From Trichoplax sp. H2 (Eukaryota > Placozoa > Uniplacotomia > Trichoplacea), in contig NOWV01000015.1 of NCBI GenBank assembly GCA_003344405.1, positions 806,001 to 870,000 on the forward strand: a stretch of DNA of 64,000 nucleotides. Reading direction: 5' to 3'. Of this stretch, positions 26,501 through 37,878 are shown piece by piece. A program made the position numbers and the translations under genes. The stretch's first letter is position 1. Each line of letters begins with the position of its first letter. The notes below the pieces were generated by a model. The model made no database searches and was not told the DNA's origin. It saw nothing but the letters and a program-made list of their open reading frames with translations.

Positions 26501-28638
26501 GCCAAGTTTACAATTTTTAAACGATAAGGAGCAGTCAAGTACAATTATCACAAGGTTTTATGGTGCTGTTTTAAAATGATATTTTCCAAAGGGACAGTAT
26601 AAAACGACATCACGACATCGTTCAATGCATGCAGTACAAGTAATCCGCACTATCAAAATAAAGGCATCAAATTCTTAACTGTATTCCATGGAACCTTACT
26701 ATCAACTTCAAAATCAAATGTTTATTTTACGATTATACCTTACTGTCGTGACTTAAGAGCAACGATATTCTACAGACTCTAGTTAAGGATTGATTAATTA
26801 ATTACTATTTCGACAAGTGGATTTTAGTTATCGTACTAGTAACTTTAGCCTTCTCTAGAATCGACACAATACTACAAATTGATGAGAAATAAAATAATTA
26901 CTGGAAAAAATTTTGAGCCACTAAGGAGGCAGTGTTACTGTTCAAGTTTTCCTTTTAAGCTCTCAATAGCAAAAATTGCAAATGATACATCTTGTATTTC
27001 ATAAACTTACATAGTTTTCACCAAAATGAGTTTGACCACTTTCAAATGCATCAATTATAAGATTAACAGGCTTCGTTTTGCTGACGGCAACTAAACGAGG
27101 CTCTATATTAGGTAATTCCTATTTGAAATAGCAATAGAGCATATTTGTATCGAGTTTCATTGGAGGGATTATTTATATGTCTATTCTTGAAGATAATTAT
27201 CGTGTGATTGATATTGGAGTAACAATATCACATCCAATTCGCTTAATTCCGCTTCAACTGATACGTAGTGCATCTGGTAGATTAGCATGATTCAAGCAAG
27301 AATTATAGGTCATAAAAAATAAATAAATAATTATAATGCTGTAAAAAACAGTTTATGATTGTAATGTATATTGAAAATTTTCAAAGTCGATGGACATTTT
27401 CTCTCCAGCGCTTAGTGTCAAGTTTATTTACAGTATTTCTACATGTTTTACAGCTGCAGACTGATCATTTCTCATATTACTGTACAACATAGTATGATTG
27501 TCATTCACATGAAATTCATTTTTAAAACTACAGTACAGTAATATTACGATGAAGAGCTTCAACAAGTGCTGAGGTCAAATAAGACGGCCTTTCCAAGGGC
27601 AGGAACAAGAGATTTTTGCTTTTTGGATATTGCCATCGTATAGTATCTTAAGCTATCAGGGTCAATCTTATTTAAAAGAATAATATTCATGTTGTAGTGC
27701 AACCGCTGAAAGTATAAATCAAGTAGAACAGAATGAGGCACAGTTACACGATGAGAAGAACAAAGTGTTGAGCTTGTAAAGTGGAATAAAACTACCGTGG
27801 TTTTAATTTCTTTATAAAAGCATAGTTAGTGACTCTTTGATGTAATTATTACTGTATATTTTGGATAGCAATAATCATCCTTGTAAAACCGTGATATAGA
27901 ACGGTTAGATGATGTTTTTCGATCCGTCAGAAACGATGAGATTGGATCTGTCCAATGTATGAAAATTGTGTTGTCCTGGAATGAGTTGTAATTTATTTTA
28001 TTTATATTGATTTAAGCCAGTGATGACAGATTGTTCTGATCTAGGTCAAAGTGTCTTTCCTACTGATGATCGAGCATTTTAACATTTTTATTATTACAAA
28101 GTCGTTGGGTTTTAATACAGACGATCGTCATGTAGGGCCAAAATAAAATGAATTTGCCATCATATTGCATGCTGGTGATGCAATTAGCCAATTTCCCGGT
28201 ATGATTATTATTGGGGTGGACGGCGAGCTACTGCATGTACTACTATACTGTATCTATTGTTGGAGTTGTTCATCATGTTGTTGTAATAGAGCCAACAGTT
28301 TGCTACTATTGATGGTAACTCATTGCAAAGGGATTTCCTATCCAAGCTCAATGTATAACAATTAATGGATTGGATCTACGGATAAGAAGACAATTTTCAT
28401 CATCAAGACTACGACATGAATGAAACGATGGCGTCCATGCCGCTGGGAACTACGCTTTGACTTCTGGGAGTGCTGGTAAAGTGGCAACATATTGCAATCA
28501 AAGTCCATTACTGTTGCAGCAAGTACTTACAGCAGATCGACGCAATTTAGCAGCTTCAATTCGCTGTAGGATATTCTCTCTTGCTCGACCAACCTCCGTT
28601 AAAGCAATCATGATACGACGAGCGCTGGCTATCGACAT
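23589..28638 (-). CDS. PLPBP: Pyridoxal phosphate homeostasis protein
   Basis: PLP-binding protein of the YggS/PROSC family, which buffers intracellular pyridoxal phosphate. It has the alanine-racemase N-domain fold without known catalysis. Eight exons (28638-28531, 27118-27011, 26336-26301, 25776-25698, 25617-25483, 24197-24058, 23880-23782, 23648-23589) join in frame to 254 residues; the human protein has 275. Signatures in order: [10 protein letters not shown] (the first Lys of SKTKP is the PLP Schiff-base lysine), [97 protein letters not shown]. All key residues are present. The start [19 protein letters not shown] opens directly into the first helix. Introns are long for this window (up to 1.4 kb). 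It is head-to-head with the seven-TM gene across a 3.6-kb GTAC-rich space. Confidence 0.96.
24198..25482 (-). other. PLPBP intron 5
   Basis: A 1.29-kb AT-rich intron. No nested gene or repeat family was recognised. The minus-strand frame at 24879-25073 lacks coding features. Confidence 0.5.
27119..28530 (-). other. PLPBP intron 1
   Basis: A 1.41-kb first intron. Small open frames (for example 27559-27741 on the minus strand) have no recognisable product. An ACAGTACAGTAA core is present near 27532, but no island. Confidence 0.5.
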
Positions 28639-28814
28639 GGTAGAGATGGAAACGGCAATGGAAAAGGAGATATAAAAGGAGAAAGTAGACGAGGATTAAT
28701 GGCCAATCAACGCACGTTCTCCAAAGCTATTGTCGCTGCTGGCTGTATGGTAGTGCTCACTGGCTACAGTATCCAATGGTGGAACCAACCAGCCAGGTCA
28801 CGACCAATGACTTA

Positions 28815-29340
28815 TAGTGTACAGTATTACTGTACTGAGAGATATCGTCACCGTATGGGTGGCACTAGGGCCTCTACGTTCAAAAGGCCATTATTTAGAG
28901 AGATAATGACCTGGGCTATGGACAATGATCACGTGGTACAAGAGGAGGAGCTTCTTTTGTTTCCTTTGAAGGGGCATTGTACAGTACTGTACTGTACCTC
29001 TTTTTAGAGGTGAGAGATATCGTCACCCCTATGGGTGACACTACGTTATACCTACACCTAAATGGCCATTATTTGGAGAGATAATGACCTGGGCTATGGA
29101 GAATGGTCACGTGGTGCAAGAGGAGGAGCTTCTTTTGTTTCCTTCGAGGGGCATTTGTACTAGAGGTATTTAGAAGTCCGTCAATACAGTAAGGTCATCG
29201 GTCACACAGGTCAATTTCGACATTGTTTCACGGTTAAAATGAAAACTGTATCAGTACAATAACAAAAGAATGCTACAGTACAGTACAGTATCTATTCACT
29301 CAACCATCCTACTGTACACTGTACAGTTGTGTATAGTACT
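28815..29340. repeat. GTAC clusters in the PLPBP divergent space, left group
   Basis: GTACAGTATTACTGTACTG (28819), TGTACAGTACTGTACTGTAC (28979), TACAGTACAGTACAGTA (29274) and TACTGTACACTGTACAG (29310) lie in and around a tandem duplication. Confidence 0.75.
28837..29178. repeat. 175-bp tandem duplication
   Basis: Copy 1 is 28837-29011 and copy 2 is 29012 to about 29178. Both start GAGAGATATCGTCACC and share GAGATAATGACCTGGGCTATG and AGAGGAGGAGCTTCTTTTGT. Copy 1 ends in a GTAC cluster, of which copy 2 keeps only a remnant. Short open frames cross it, but the two copies do not keep the same frame, so coding is unlikely. Confidence 0.85.
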
Positions 29341-29578
29341 GGATGGGGGACCACTTCTTCTTGCGGTCCAGGACTCCATTTGGCTACCGAAAAGGCTTGA
29401 TTAGGTTCGAATATTGATTTTGAGGTAGCGATTTGGTGATTTGCAGCACTCTGACTCTGCCAGCTAGTATCAAAGGCATCGTCATCTGGCTGAGGACTGC
29501 GGATACAATCACCTAGCCTACAGTGTACATAGGGTAATGGACTACATAAAGTACGGTACTCTATAATAATTAGAATTG

Positions 29579-29770
29579 TCAGTTAAAAGTTGGAGAGAAA
29601 TCCAGAAACTCTGGTCTGGTTCATACGGTCATGGACTACAAAAGAAATACACTACAAGTGTACACTGTACTGTATAGTACTGTAGAGTCGACTAAAAATT
29701 GGAGAGAAATCTAGAAACTTTGGTCTGGTCCATACGGCCATGGACTACGACAGAAATACACAGTTCAAGG
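29579..29770. repeat. 109-bp tandem duplication
   Basis: Two copies (about 29579-29660 and 29688-29770) share TTGGAGAGAAATC, AGAAACT, TGGTCTGGT, CATACGG and CATGGACTAC, joined by a GTAC cluster at 29655-29685. Confidence 0.8.
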
Positions 29771-29794
29771 GGGAAATAGAAACTGTACGCATCA

Positions 29795-29835
29795 TGTACT
29801 ACGCAATACTGTACAGTACTGTACAATGTACATTA
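29795..29835. repeat. GTAC cluster
   Basis: Overlapping ACTGTACAGTACTGTAC cores centred on 29820, between the 109-bp duplication and the foldback at 29875. Confidence 0.65.
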
Positions 29836-29874
29836 TGCTATACCTTGGATCACTAGAACACCGCTGGTTCCGCA

Positions 29875-29949
29875 TTGATGAAACTCGACTTCTGCAATAC
29901 TGCATATTCAGATCTGCAGAACCGGGTATCGCAGAAGTAGTTTCATCAA
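29875..29949. repeat. Foldback (inverted repeat)
   Basis: Left arm TTGATGAAACTCGACTTCTGC (29875-29895; the CG is an extra pair) and right arm GCAGAAGTAGTTTCATCAA (29931-29949) are inverted copies, with an inner GCATATTCAGATCTGC segment. This would make a stem of about 19 bp with a 35-nt loop. Confidence 0.8.
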
Positions 29950-30944
29950 CGTCATAGAAATATGACAGATCATTTTAATTGAATGATGTTAGAATTTTAT
30001 AGCGTATAATGAGTCTATGGTAGCTAAAGTGAATTCACTCTGAGGCATGCCATATCATGTTTGCTGCAGGTTGTCACTTGTCAGCCAGCATTATAAGCAG
30101 TGGATTACAATTCAGTGAACCATTTCTATTGTAGTGTACAGGATGCTTGCTGCGGTATTATGCACTATTCACCGTGCACAATAGAGTAGACTCTTCAGAT
30201 TTTAATTTGATGTTCACAACTCTATATACAGTACTGTACTGTACAAGTGCTATATGTTCAAGGCGAGTAGACAGCAGCATTCTGATCATTTCCGCGCTGT
30301 GGTAGTTGTAATGATATCTTCTTTAAGTAGCGTAAAGTATTTTAAGGTAGACGATGATAAAAGGTATAAAGGATTTTATTGAGATACAAGCTATAGGCTA
30401 ACAATGATATGGTTGTTATAGATAAGGTATTTGAGATAGCAGGAACGTAGGAACTGACTAACGAGTTAGCTTACAAGGGTATTTATAGGTTTTAGATGAG
30501 ATTGAGATAATGTCTTTATATGTACAGTATAGCATGTCGTCTATATGTCGTCATGATGTCGAACATTATGAATATAATGCAATACAGCACTTAAACGGTA
30601 TACGATAAGTAGTCGTATATTAGGATATTACTATACTAGGCATCTTCTATATAAGATCATAATGTTACAGTAGTGATTTCAAATGCTTGGAGACGTTTCA
30701 GCATCCAATAATTCTGAGCATCAAGTTAACATCCGAAAGGGTCTACAGTGTACACTCTATAGTACAGTACTGTACAAGGATAGGGCGATCAGCATTTTGT
30801 ATGGATTGTTGCAAGTACAACGAAAGCAAAATCAATCCTACCATCTTCTTCCAGCCATAGGTAGCAGATTGGCATAGGGATATTATTAACTAAAAAAGAC
30901 ATGCAAAATATTTTTCATCTTGCAGTTGTGATTTTCCAGTCTAC

Positions 30945-31145
30945 TGTACTCCAGGGTTTGAGATCATGTTGGTGATAATACTCATAATAGTAGTACTGTA
31001 CAATGTACTGTACATACTGTACTGTAGTACTGTAGGTGTATACTGTACAGTATAGTACAGTACAGTGTACAGTACAGTACTGGGTATTACAGTACAAAGG
31101 ACGGTATCGCACTGTATTGTACAGTACTGTACTGTACTGTACCCT
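30945..31145. repeat. GTAC-palindrome island, right group of the PLPBP divergent space
   Basis: Continuous TACTGTACAATGTACTGTAC-like sequence with many CAGTACAGTGTACAGTAC overlaps, ending at about 31143. Smaller clusters lie at 30225-30245 and 30745-30775. Frames such as 30915-31112 (-) and 31036-31233 (+) are translations of this repeat. Confidence 0.8.
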
Positions 31146-32230
31146 ACTGTATAACGAATTATCTATTGTCCTGTCTGCCTGCTCAATCTTGTCCTATTGT
31201 TCAACTAGCTTGAAACAAAGACTTTCTTTTTAATCTATCTTACAGTATTTTGATGTTATTGTTTTCAATAATTTATTTAAAAAAATTTTTAACCGTAATG
31301 TATTGACTATCAAATTCAAAAACGAGAAAGTCATTGATGACGGCATGACACAATCTTAATTTTTTTTTTCTTTTTGTTGTCTGGTCTCATCGTTGCCAAC
31401 GATCTGCTCGAATTGGATTCTTTCACTTGGATAGAATTCTACGGTCGAGAAAGACGAGGTCGATCTTTCAATTTGTCGACTACTTTATTCTACTGGACAC
31501 GTATCTTGTAGCCGGTCAACAGGCTCGTTGCTCGACAACACGACGTGGTCTTACTGTCCGATCCGATTGTTGTCTCTGGATCAAGTTGATGGATTATCTT
31601 GCCCCTTTATTTTGACTTGAAAAGTGGAAATCAAACGGAAGAAATTGACGTTAGGATACAGCCTTGAATTACTTCGATCTTATTCACACCTTTTCAATAT
31701 TGCATTGTACAATCCTTGCACTACTACGGATAACTCGGGCTGATTTCTCAATCGACGAGCATTAGCAAAAGAAAAAAAAAGGACTCTTGTCAATCTCTTG
31801 CTTGATGTTTGGAATGGTTGCTCATGAGCTGCAAGAGTAGTATCGAAGGGATAACATTCTACTTGATGACAATATCGAATTTATCGATTAAAGTACTTTC
31901 TTGGCCTCTTTGGTAGTGTAATGGCCAAAAGAACATAGCGACATCACTGTGTGATCATTATTTCCTTTCACACTTGGATATTACTACGTTTTGCTATTAC
32001 TATCATAAACAATAATAAAAGACAACAAACAGATTCAGCTTTTGCAGGGTACATCGAAGACATTTTGGCTAGCATTATAGCTTGCCCCTTGCATAACAGA
32101 ATTATAGGTCGAAAATTATTGGTGGTTCTCCAAATAAAATTCCTTCCACTATTACAGTCCATCACAATTTGGCCTCTTGCAATTTATCCAAGATATTTGG
32201 GTGATAAAAAAAGAAAGTTTCACAACAATC

Positions 32231-35200
32231 ATGAAGATTAACACACGCCAATGGACCGTTTCCGGCTTAAACAAAAACTTGACTTTCGTCATATGCCAAT
32301 TTTATATAGTCATTTCTATCCTTCCATCAACGATGGCCTTCACTAATAATAAGGAAAATTTGGTATCGTCTGCTAAACTATCATTAAAAAGCCAAGCTAT
32401 CATACCCTTAGACACATTACTATCTAAGAATAGCGCTGGAGACCGATTTCTGGTCGTCGCTAACATATCTTGCTATCAGGTACGTCTTTCAACAATACGC
32501 ATATTACAAAAATTTTTCCAACTAAACTGTTACACCTGGACGCTTAACGGATTGCAACATTATTCTATCCTCATCAATTCTGTCTCAATCTTTCGATCAT
32601 GTAGTGATAGATTGTTCAAGAGTAGAGCATTTTAAACTAATTAGTCCTGATTGAAAAATGTATTTAATTAATGCATTCACCAGTAAATTATAATGATTAC
32701 TCTTTGAGCCTGCAAACAAGAGTACGTTCAATCCAGTTTACGCCATGTCTAAATTGTATGATTCTATTTAATTACTAAACTCAAAGGTCATAAATATAAA
32801 ATGATGCTTTACTGCTCTCTATTTTGCAAGATCATCTCCTCTATGTTAGTACATAGATAGTTATTATGCACAGACTACCAAATCAGTATGAACGATAGCA
32901 TTCATTTTTAATATGGCTTGTTCAATATTAATTAATTAATTATTTAATTACCAATATTGACTTGAAAACAGCTTGCATCCAAAAATGGATTCAGCCGACA
33001 ACAAGTAATATCATTTTCTTCAGTATTGCAATCAACTCTAATATTTTTCAGCTACCATCGTTGCAAATTACAACTTATTATACCGTAGTCTACGTCGGCA
33101 TTTCTTTTTCTTTATTTCCTCCATATCTCTTTTCAATTTCTACCCTGTAAAACGTCAATAGTCACAATCGATGACAAATGCAATGGAAAAAATATATCGT
33201 TAATGTCTCTCTATTAGTATTATTTATTTATTGTTAGTGTATTAAACTCAACCAGTCAAAACTTAGAATTAAATATGTTTTTCTCCTTGAGAATAGCTAT
33301 AGGCCTGAATAATTAATTACCCTACATAATAAATGCTTAGCTTATAACCGCTAATTCCTATAGTGGTATGATTGAATAAAATCTAAGAGGCAAACCCGGT
33401 ACTCTGTATTGCAAAACCTTAGACATTAGTCTATCATAAAAAGTCAACTATTTTCTACTGTATGTAGAAGGAAATGCTTTCAGAGTTTTTGTTCGCATTC
33501 ATTTACAAAACTGCAAGAGTACGGTGCCTCAGACGTATTTTTACCTATCATATTGAAGATTGAAAAAAGTGACATTAACTGAAACACGAGTATGATCATC
33601 GTTACAAGATTGCAAAACTTTTACATAATGCATATATAACCTGTGCTACCTTATAAATTATTTTATCAAACAATCATAAATGATTAATTTTACGATCGCG
33701 TACAATAACTTAATAGTTCGATTAATTATATTATCTTTTAGCTTATCAGACTTTACCAATTTTTACCAATTTCTCTTCATATTTCTCAAATTCTATATTT
33801 AACCAAGCAGATTAGACCTTCCTTTTCCATATTATCCTGCGAATTTTCGAATGACCGCGATGAAAACGTAAGTTCTTTCTACCCTCATATGATAACAGCA
33901 GAATATTAACGCCATTCTTTTTTAATTTATACACTTAAAGTGTAATGTTCCCAAATTAACGAAATAGACATGATCATTTCTATTTTCATAAAGCTGAAGT
34001 AGAATCTAAAACTTGTTCATTTAAAATCCCTTTTCTATGTTCAGAAATTACTGAATAAACCATGCGACACATTTCTTATTAATCAATACTGCCAGCGGAA
34101 AGTTACAGCTGATAAATATAAAAATGATCAGATTACTTTGCTATATGAAATCAACAATGGTAACCTTTCCAAATTATATATCCAAAGTTGTCAAAGTAAA
34201 GATGCCATCAAAAAAAGTAGATGGCTCGATATTAAACGAAACGCAAGCTACTGCAAGGTTAGAATCTTAGGTCATTAATTATGGAATTGCATCCTATACG
34301 TGTATACTGCCTATCCTGTATTAAAAATGGCAATTGATAAATCGGCCATAATAATGTCCAAGTATTGTGATTTAAAATTAATTATCACTCTTTTGTTATG
34401 TTTTATAGGCTGACCTAACCTTCATCAACAAAAATGCCGAATATGCCTTTAACATTTACGTTGTAATGTTGTTATTTTGGTGTATTTTAACTGTTTTTTG
34501 GATATTAAATTGGATTATGTACTGGAAGGTAAATTTTTATACACAATGAACATTCAATATATGTATGACATAAAAGTTGCCTTAGCAATGTGTTAGTAAG
34601 AAAACACGAAATGATAGCCAGCGGATGAAATCTTTTCCATCACTAATAGATTAATTTACTATATTTTACAGTATTCAAACAATCTCCACAAAATTATCAC
34701 AGTTTATCCTATCATCAAGGTCACGGCACTGCTTTTTACTACTATACGACTTCAAATTCTATCAACATCAGGTACTATAATTGATTTATATATCCTTACT
34801 AGCATACCATAGATCACAACGATACCTGAATTAATGCAATTTATACCTAAATATAACGGTATTCGTATTTTCAAAAAATCACCAATATTAAAGTCATGGT
34901 ATTATCAATTTTAATAGGAAAATCCTTCACCATACTAGATACAACAGTAACGGTTTTTGATAGCATAGAAAATCCATTCTTATTTGCTATCGTCATGTTA
35001 ATTTCTGAGGGCTATTGTATTATTAAAGACTCTGTTAGCAGACACAAGATTTTCGAATTAGCAGGTAACAGTGTATTATTAGAACATAAATATAGTATTA
35101 TTTTTGTTTAAGTTGGGTTATACTCTCTTCCTTTTTATTAGTGTATTCTATACTCTTCTCGATATCGACTATGTGCATGCTCTTGATCCACAAATATTTC

Positions 35201-35831
35201 TTGGTAAGAACAATTTACAATTTTTTTTATGTTCCCGGCGAGACATTTTATTTATGTATTACTAAACTAATCATATTATCTTTCATTTGTTGTTATAACA
35301 TCTCTATAGAGCGTGATGGTATTTTGTGCTGTCGTTATGATGTATAAAGCTTTAAAATGGTGTACGTATAATACAATGTTACTTCGACAATTCTCTGAAA
35401 GATTAAAGCGTATGGTTTCGGAAGTAAAATTAGTACATACGACACACGTAACCCCACAAGATCAAATTGCTGCAAAATTAAATATTTTGTTGCGTCTTAG
35501 ACATATATGCGCAATATTCTCTGTTATGTTTGCTGCAGCTATTACATTAACATCTCTACTGTATCAACTCCTGTGGATTCAAGCTCTATTCTTTGAAATT
35601 CCCAAGACTTTTTTGTACACATGTATAGCGTACCTTTGTAGATTACGAAATTTTGCCCCCTATAATGAGATTACGTTAGCCATTCCTTCTATAGATTATA
35701 ATATTATTTATACACCTCGATCATCTGGCGAGGATAAACTTGGCATTTACTTAGCAATACCATTAGAAAATGGAGAAAATCTTGTTGATAATGATGAATT
35801 AAATAGAAATACAAATAACATTTCTGAATAA
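32231..35831 (+). CDS. Seven-transmembrane protein with large N-terminal luminal domain (GOST/Lung_7-TM-like)
   Basis: Nine exons (32231-32479, 32972-33084, 33816-33867, 34045-34257, 34409-34528, 34672-34771, 34918-35064, 35142-35203, 35310-35831) join in frame to 525 residues. A hydrophobic N-terminus (LTFVICQFYIVISILPSTMA) looks like a signal peptide. Residues of about 40-215 form a Cys-containing, presumably extracytosolic domain (ISCYQ, SCEF, KPCDTF, QYCQRK, QSCQS, SYCK). Seven hydrophobic segments follow at about 220-246, 254-277, 301-318, 333-353, 354-371, 419-438 and 441-463, then a polar cytosolic tail. A short KALKWCTYN turn and a basic loop (SERLKRMVSEVK) lie between segments 5 and 6. 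The architecture matches the GOST group (GPR107/108, TMEM87, TMEM145, GPR180), but I do not recognise a specific member. The exon 2 donor (GTAGTC) is weak. Function unknown. Confidence 0.72.
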
Positions 35832-37878
35832 AAACGTTTTCAAGACTGTAAGCATGAGTATAGCATAGCTTATATCCTTAGAAGCATAATCTATTTATTG
35901 CTATTTAGCTAACATATCCATTAAACGAATATGAAACTAAATTTTACCTTTTTATTACAATTCTTTCATTGATCGACTTTGCTTTATTTTATTATATTCG
36001 TTTATTATTACTATTCACATTTTAATTTTCGTTCGTATTATATATATATATTTATAACTTTCATTTGTATCGAGTAATGAATGACCTTTATAAAGTAAAA
36101 TGAAAACCAGTTCATCATTACTATTATTTTACGTTTTATAACAATTAATATTTCATAAAATAAAAATTCATTATTATTCAACAGCGTAATGTATAATTGT
36201 GGAAGCCTTACGGTTTTTAAGTTCTTTTCTTGATGGTTATGAGCTATTAATTAAGTGTGAAATCTACAAGCTAATTACATAAAAATCCTTATAAATACTG
36301 TGTAAAACGAAACTGCCTTAAGAAGATTTCCTGCATAACTTTTACTTCTAGTATTGTAGCATTTTGGTTCACCTTGTCTATTTGGAAATATGAATTAATT
36401 ATACAAGATTACGAGCTTACTTTGGATCGTAATTATAAGCAATGGATCACAAGCAAACTTGAAATCATACAATAACTTTAATCGGAACCGTACTAGTTAG
36501 TTGTCAAAGAAAGTGAAATTTGATAGTGAAATATTCTGCATTAATGCGATATGCGTAATATATCTGTAAGCAAAGATAACATATGTGTATCCACTAATTT
36601 TCTAAAGGTTAGTGGCTTAGTAATTTAGAAAATAACTTTATCATTTTTAGCTAAAACTAAATTTACCTTAGCTTCGAATGTTTATACTATGAAAGAATTT
36701 AATATTGTAAGCATATTTATTTACCACCAGAAAATTTTTTGCCTAAACAGTAATGCAGTAACAAAATTATGAGCATTTACTACGGACAGCAAAATTGATA
36801 GTACTCGTATGTGCATAGCTAGCTGCTGGGGCACTGTATCAATATTTGAGAGACATTCAGTGCTTCCGGCGATTACAGTACCTTACGTTCTAGCTGACAA
36901 GCTAGCGATTAATCTACTGTGATTTTCACATTCCTTGCTATTACTATGGTTTAGCTATTATTTACCCGGCCTGCACTTTACTACATGCCAATCACTAAAG
37001 GCAAGTCAAGATTGCCTATAGGATAGCTATATCATAAACTGTACAATACAGGCAATATGTTCTCATCATCACTTGAGAATTATAGTGTCCTGCATCAAAT
37101 TAATTATAGGACAAAGAAGATGTAGAAATGTTTCTCGTGCAAAAAATAGTGGAATAGATAGTATCTTCTTGTGCCTTTGCTTATACAGTACTGCAGTTTA
37201 ACGGCCTTGTATGCAGATTTTTCCTTAATTATATATTTATAATAGTAATTAGCTATCAACTACCTCAAGTGCTTTACAGTTTATACGGAGTAGCACAATA
37301 GTACTTCCAATTAGTTTCACAGATGATAATGAGAATTCACAAATAAGTAGAACCGACACGAGTACAATATCAAGGACAACATTTTTTATTCGCAGAACTA
37401 AATTCTTATAAATATGTAATTTAATTATCAAGTTGGATCAAATCTGCAGTGTACTATGTTTACAGACTACAAAGAAACCCTACGCAACAATAATGCATAA
37501 TATTATTGGACATCGTAGTGCTTTTAAGTATGTAAAGTTTAAATTTCTTTAATGTCATTAATGCAGTTTTAATTAACCCGTTAAATTGTAAAGCCTACTG
37601 TAACATTTTAGTTTAATCCATACTTTAAGTAATTTAGTGATTTTCGTCAGACTTAAAAAAATCGCTTAAATACAGACTATGAAACATGAAACCGATGTAC
37701 TGTAAAGTTGTAGTAAGAAATTGATATTATGATATACCAAAAACAAAATATCACACTATTGCGGAGATACAAAACAGGAAATCAATCCATATCACCACAA
37801 GAATAATATGTTAGTTTCAAAGGAAGAATTATCAACCTTTAGAAATATGTTTGATCATGGAAATTGTTAACATGACGC
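35832..37878. other. Tail-to-tail spacer seven-TM gene / MRLC
   Basis: A 2.05-kb AT-rich space between converging genes. No exon, RNA gene or repeat family was recognised. Only one isolated ACAGTACTGCAG core (37184). Confidence 0.55.

Larger units (their letters stand above)
28639..32230. promoter_or_regulatory. Divergent promoter region PLPBP / seven-TM gene
   Basis: A 3.6-kb head-to-head space, the longest of its kind here. It contains several GTAC islands, two tandem duplications and a foldback, listed separately. From about 31200 to 32230 the sequence is ordinary and AT-rich, without a recognised exon. Confidence 0.55.

Noticed and set aside
28699-29007. 102-codon plus-strand frame
   Set aside because: It crosses a GTAC cluster and one copy of a tandem duplication; the second copy does not keep the frame.
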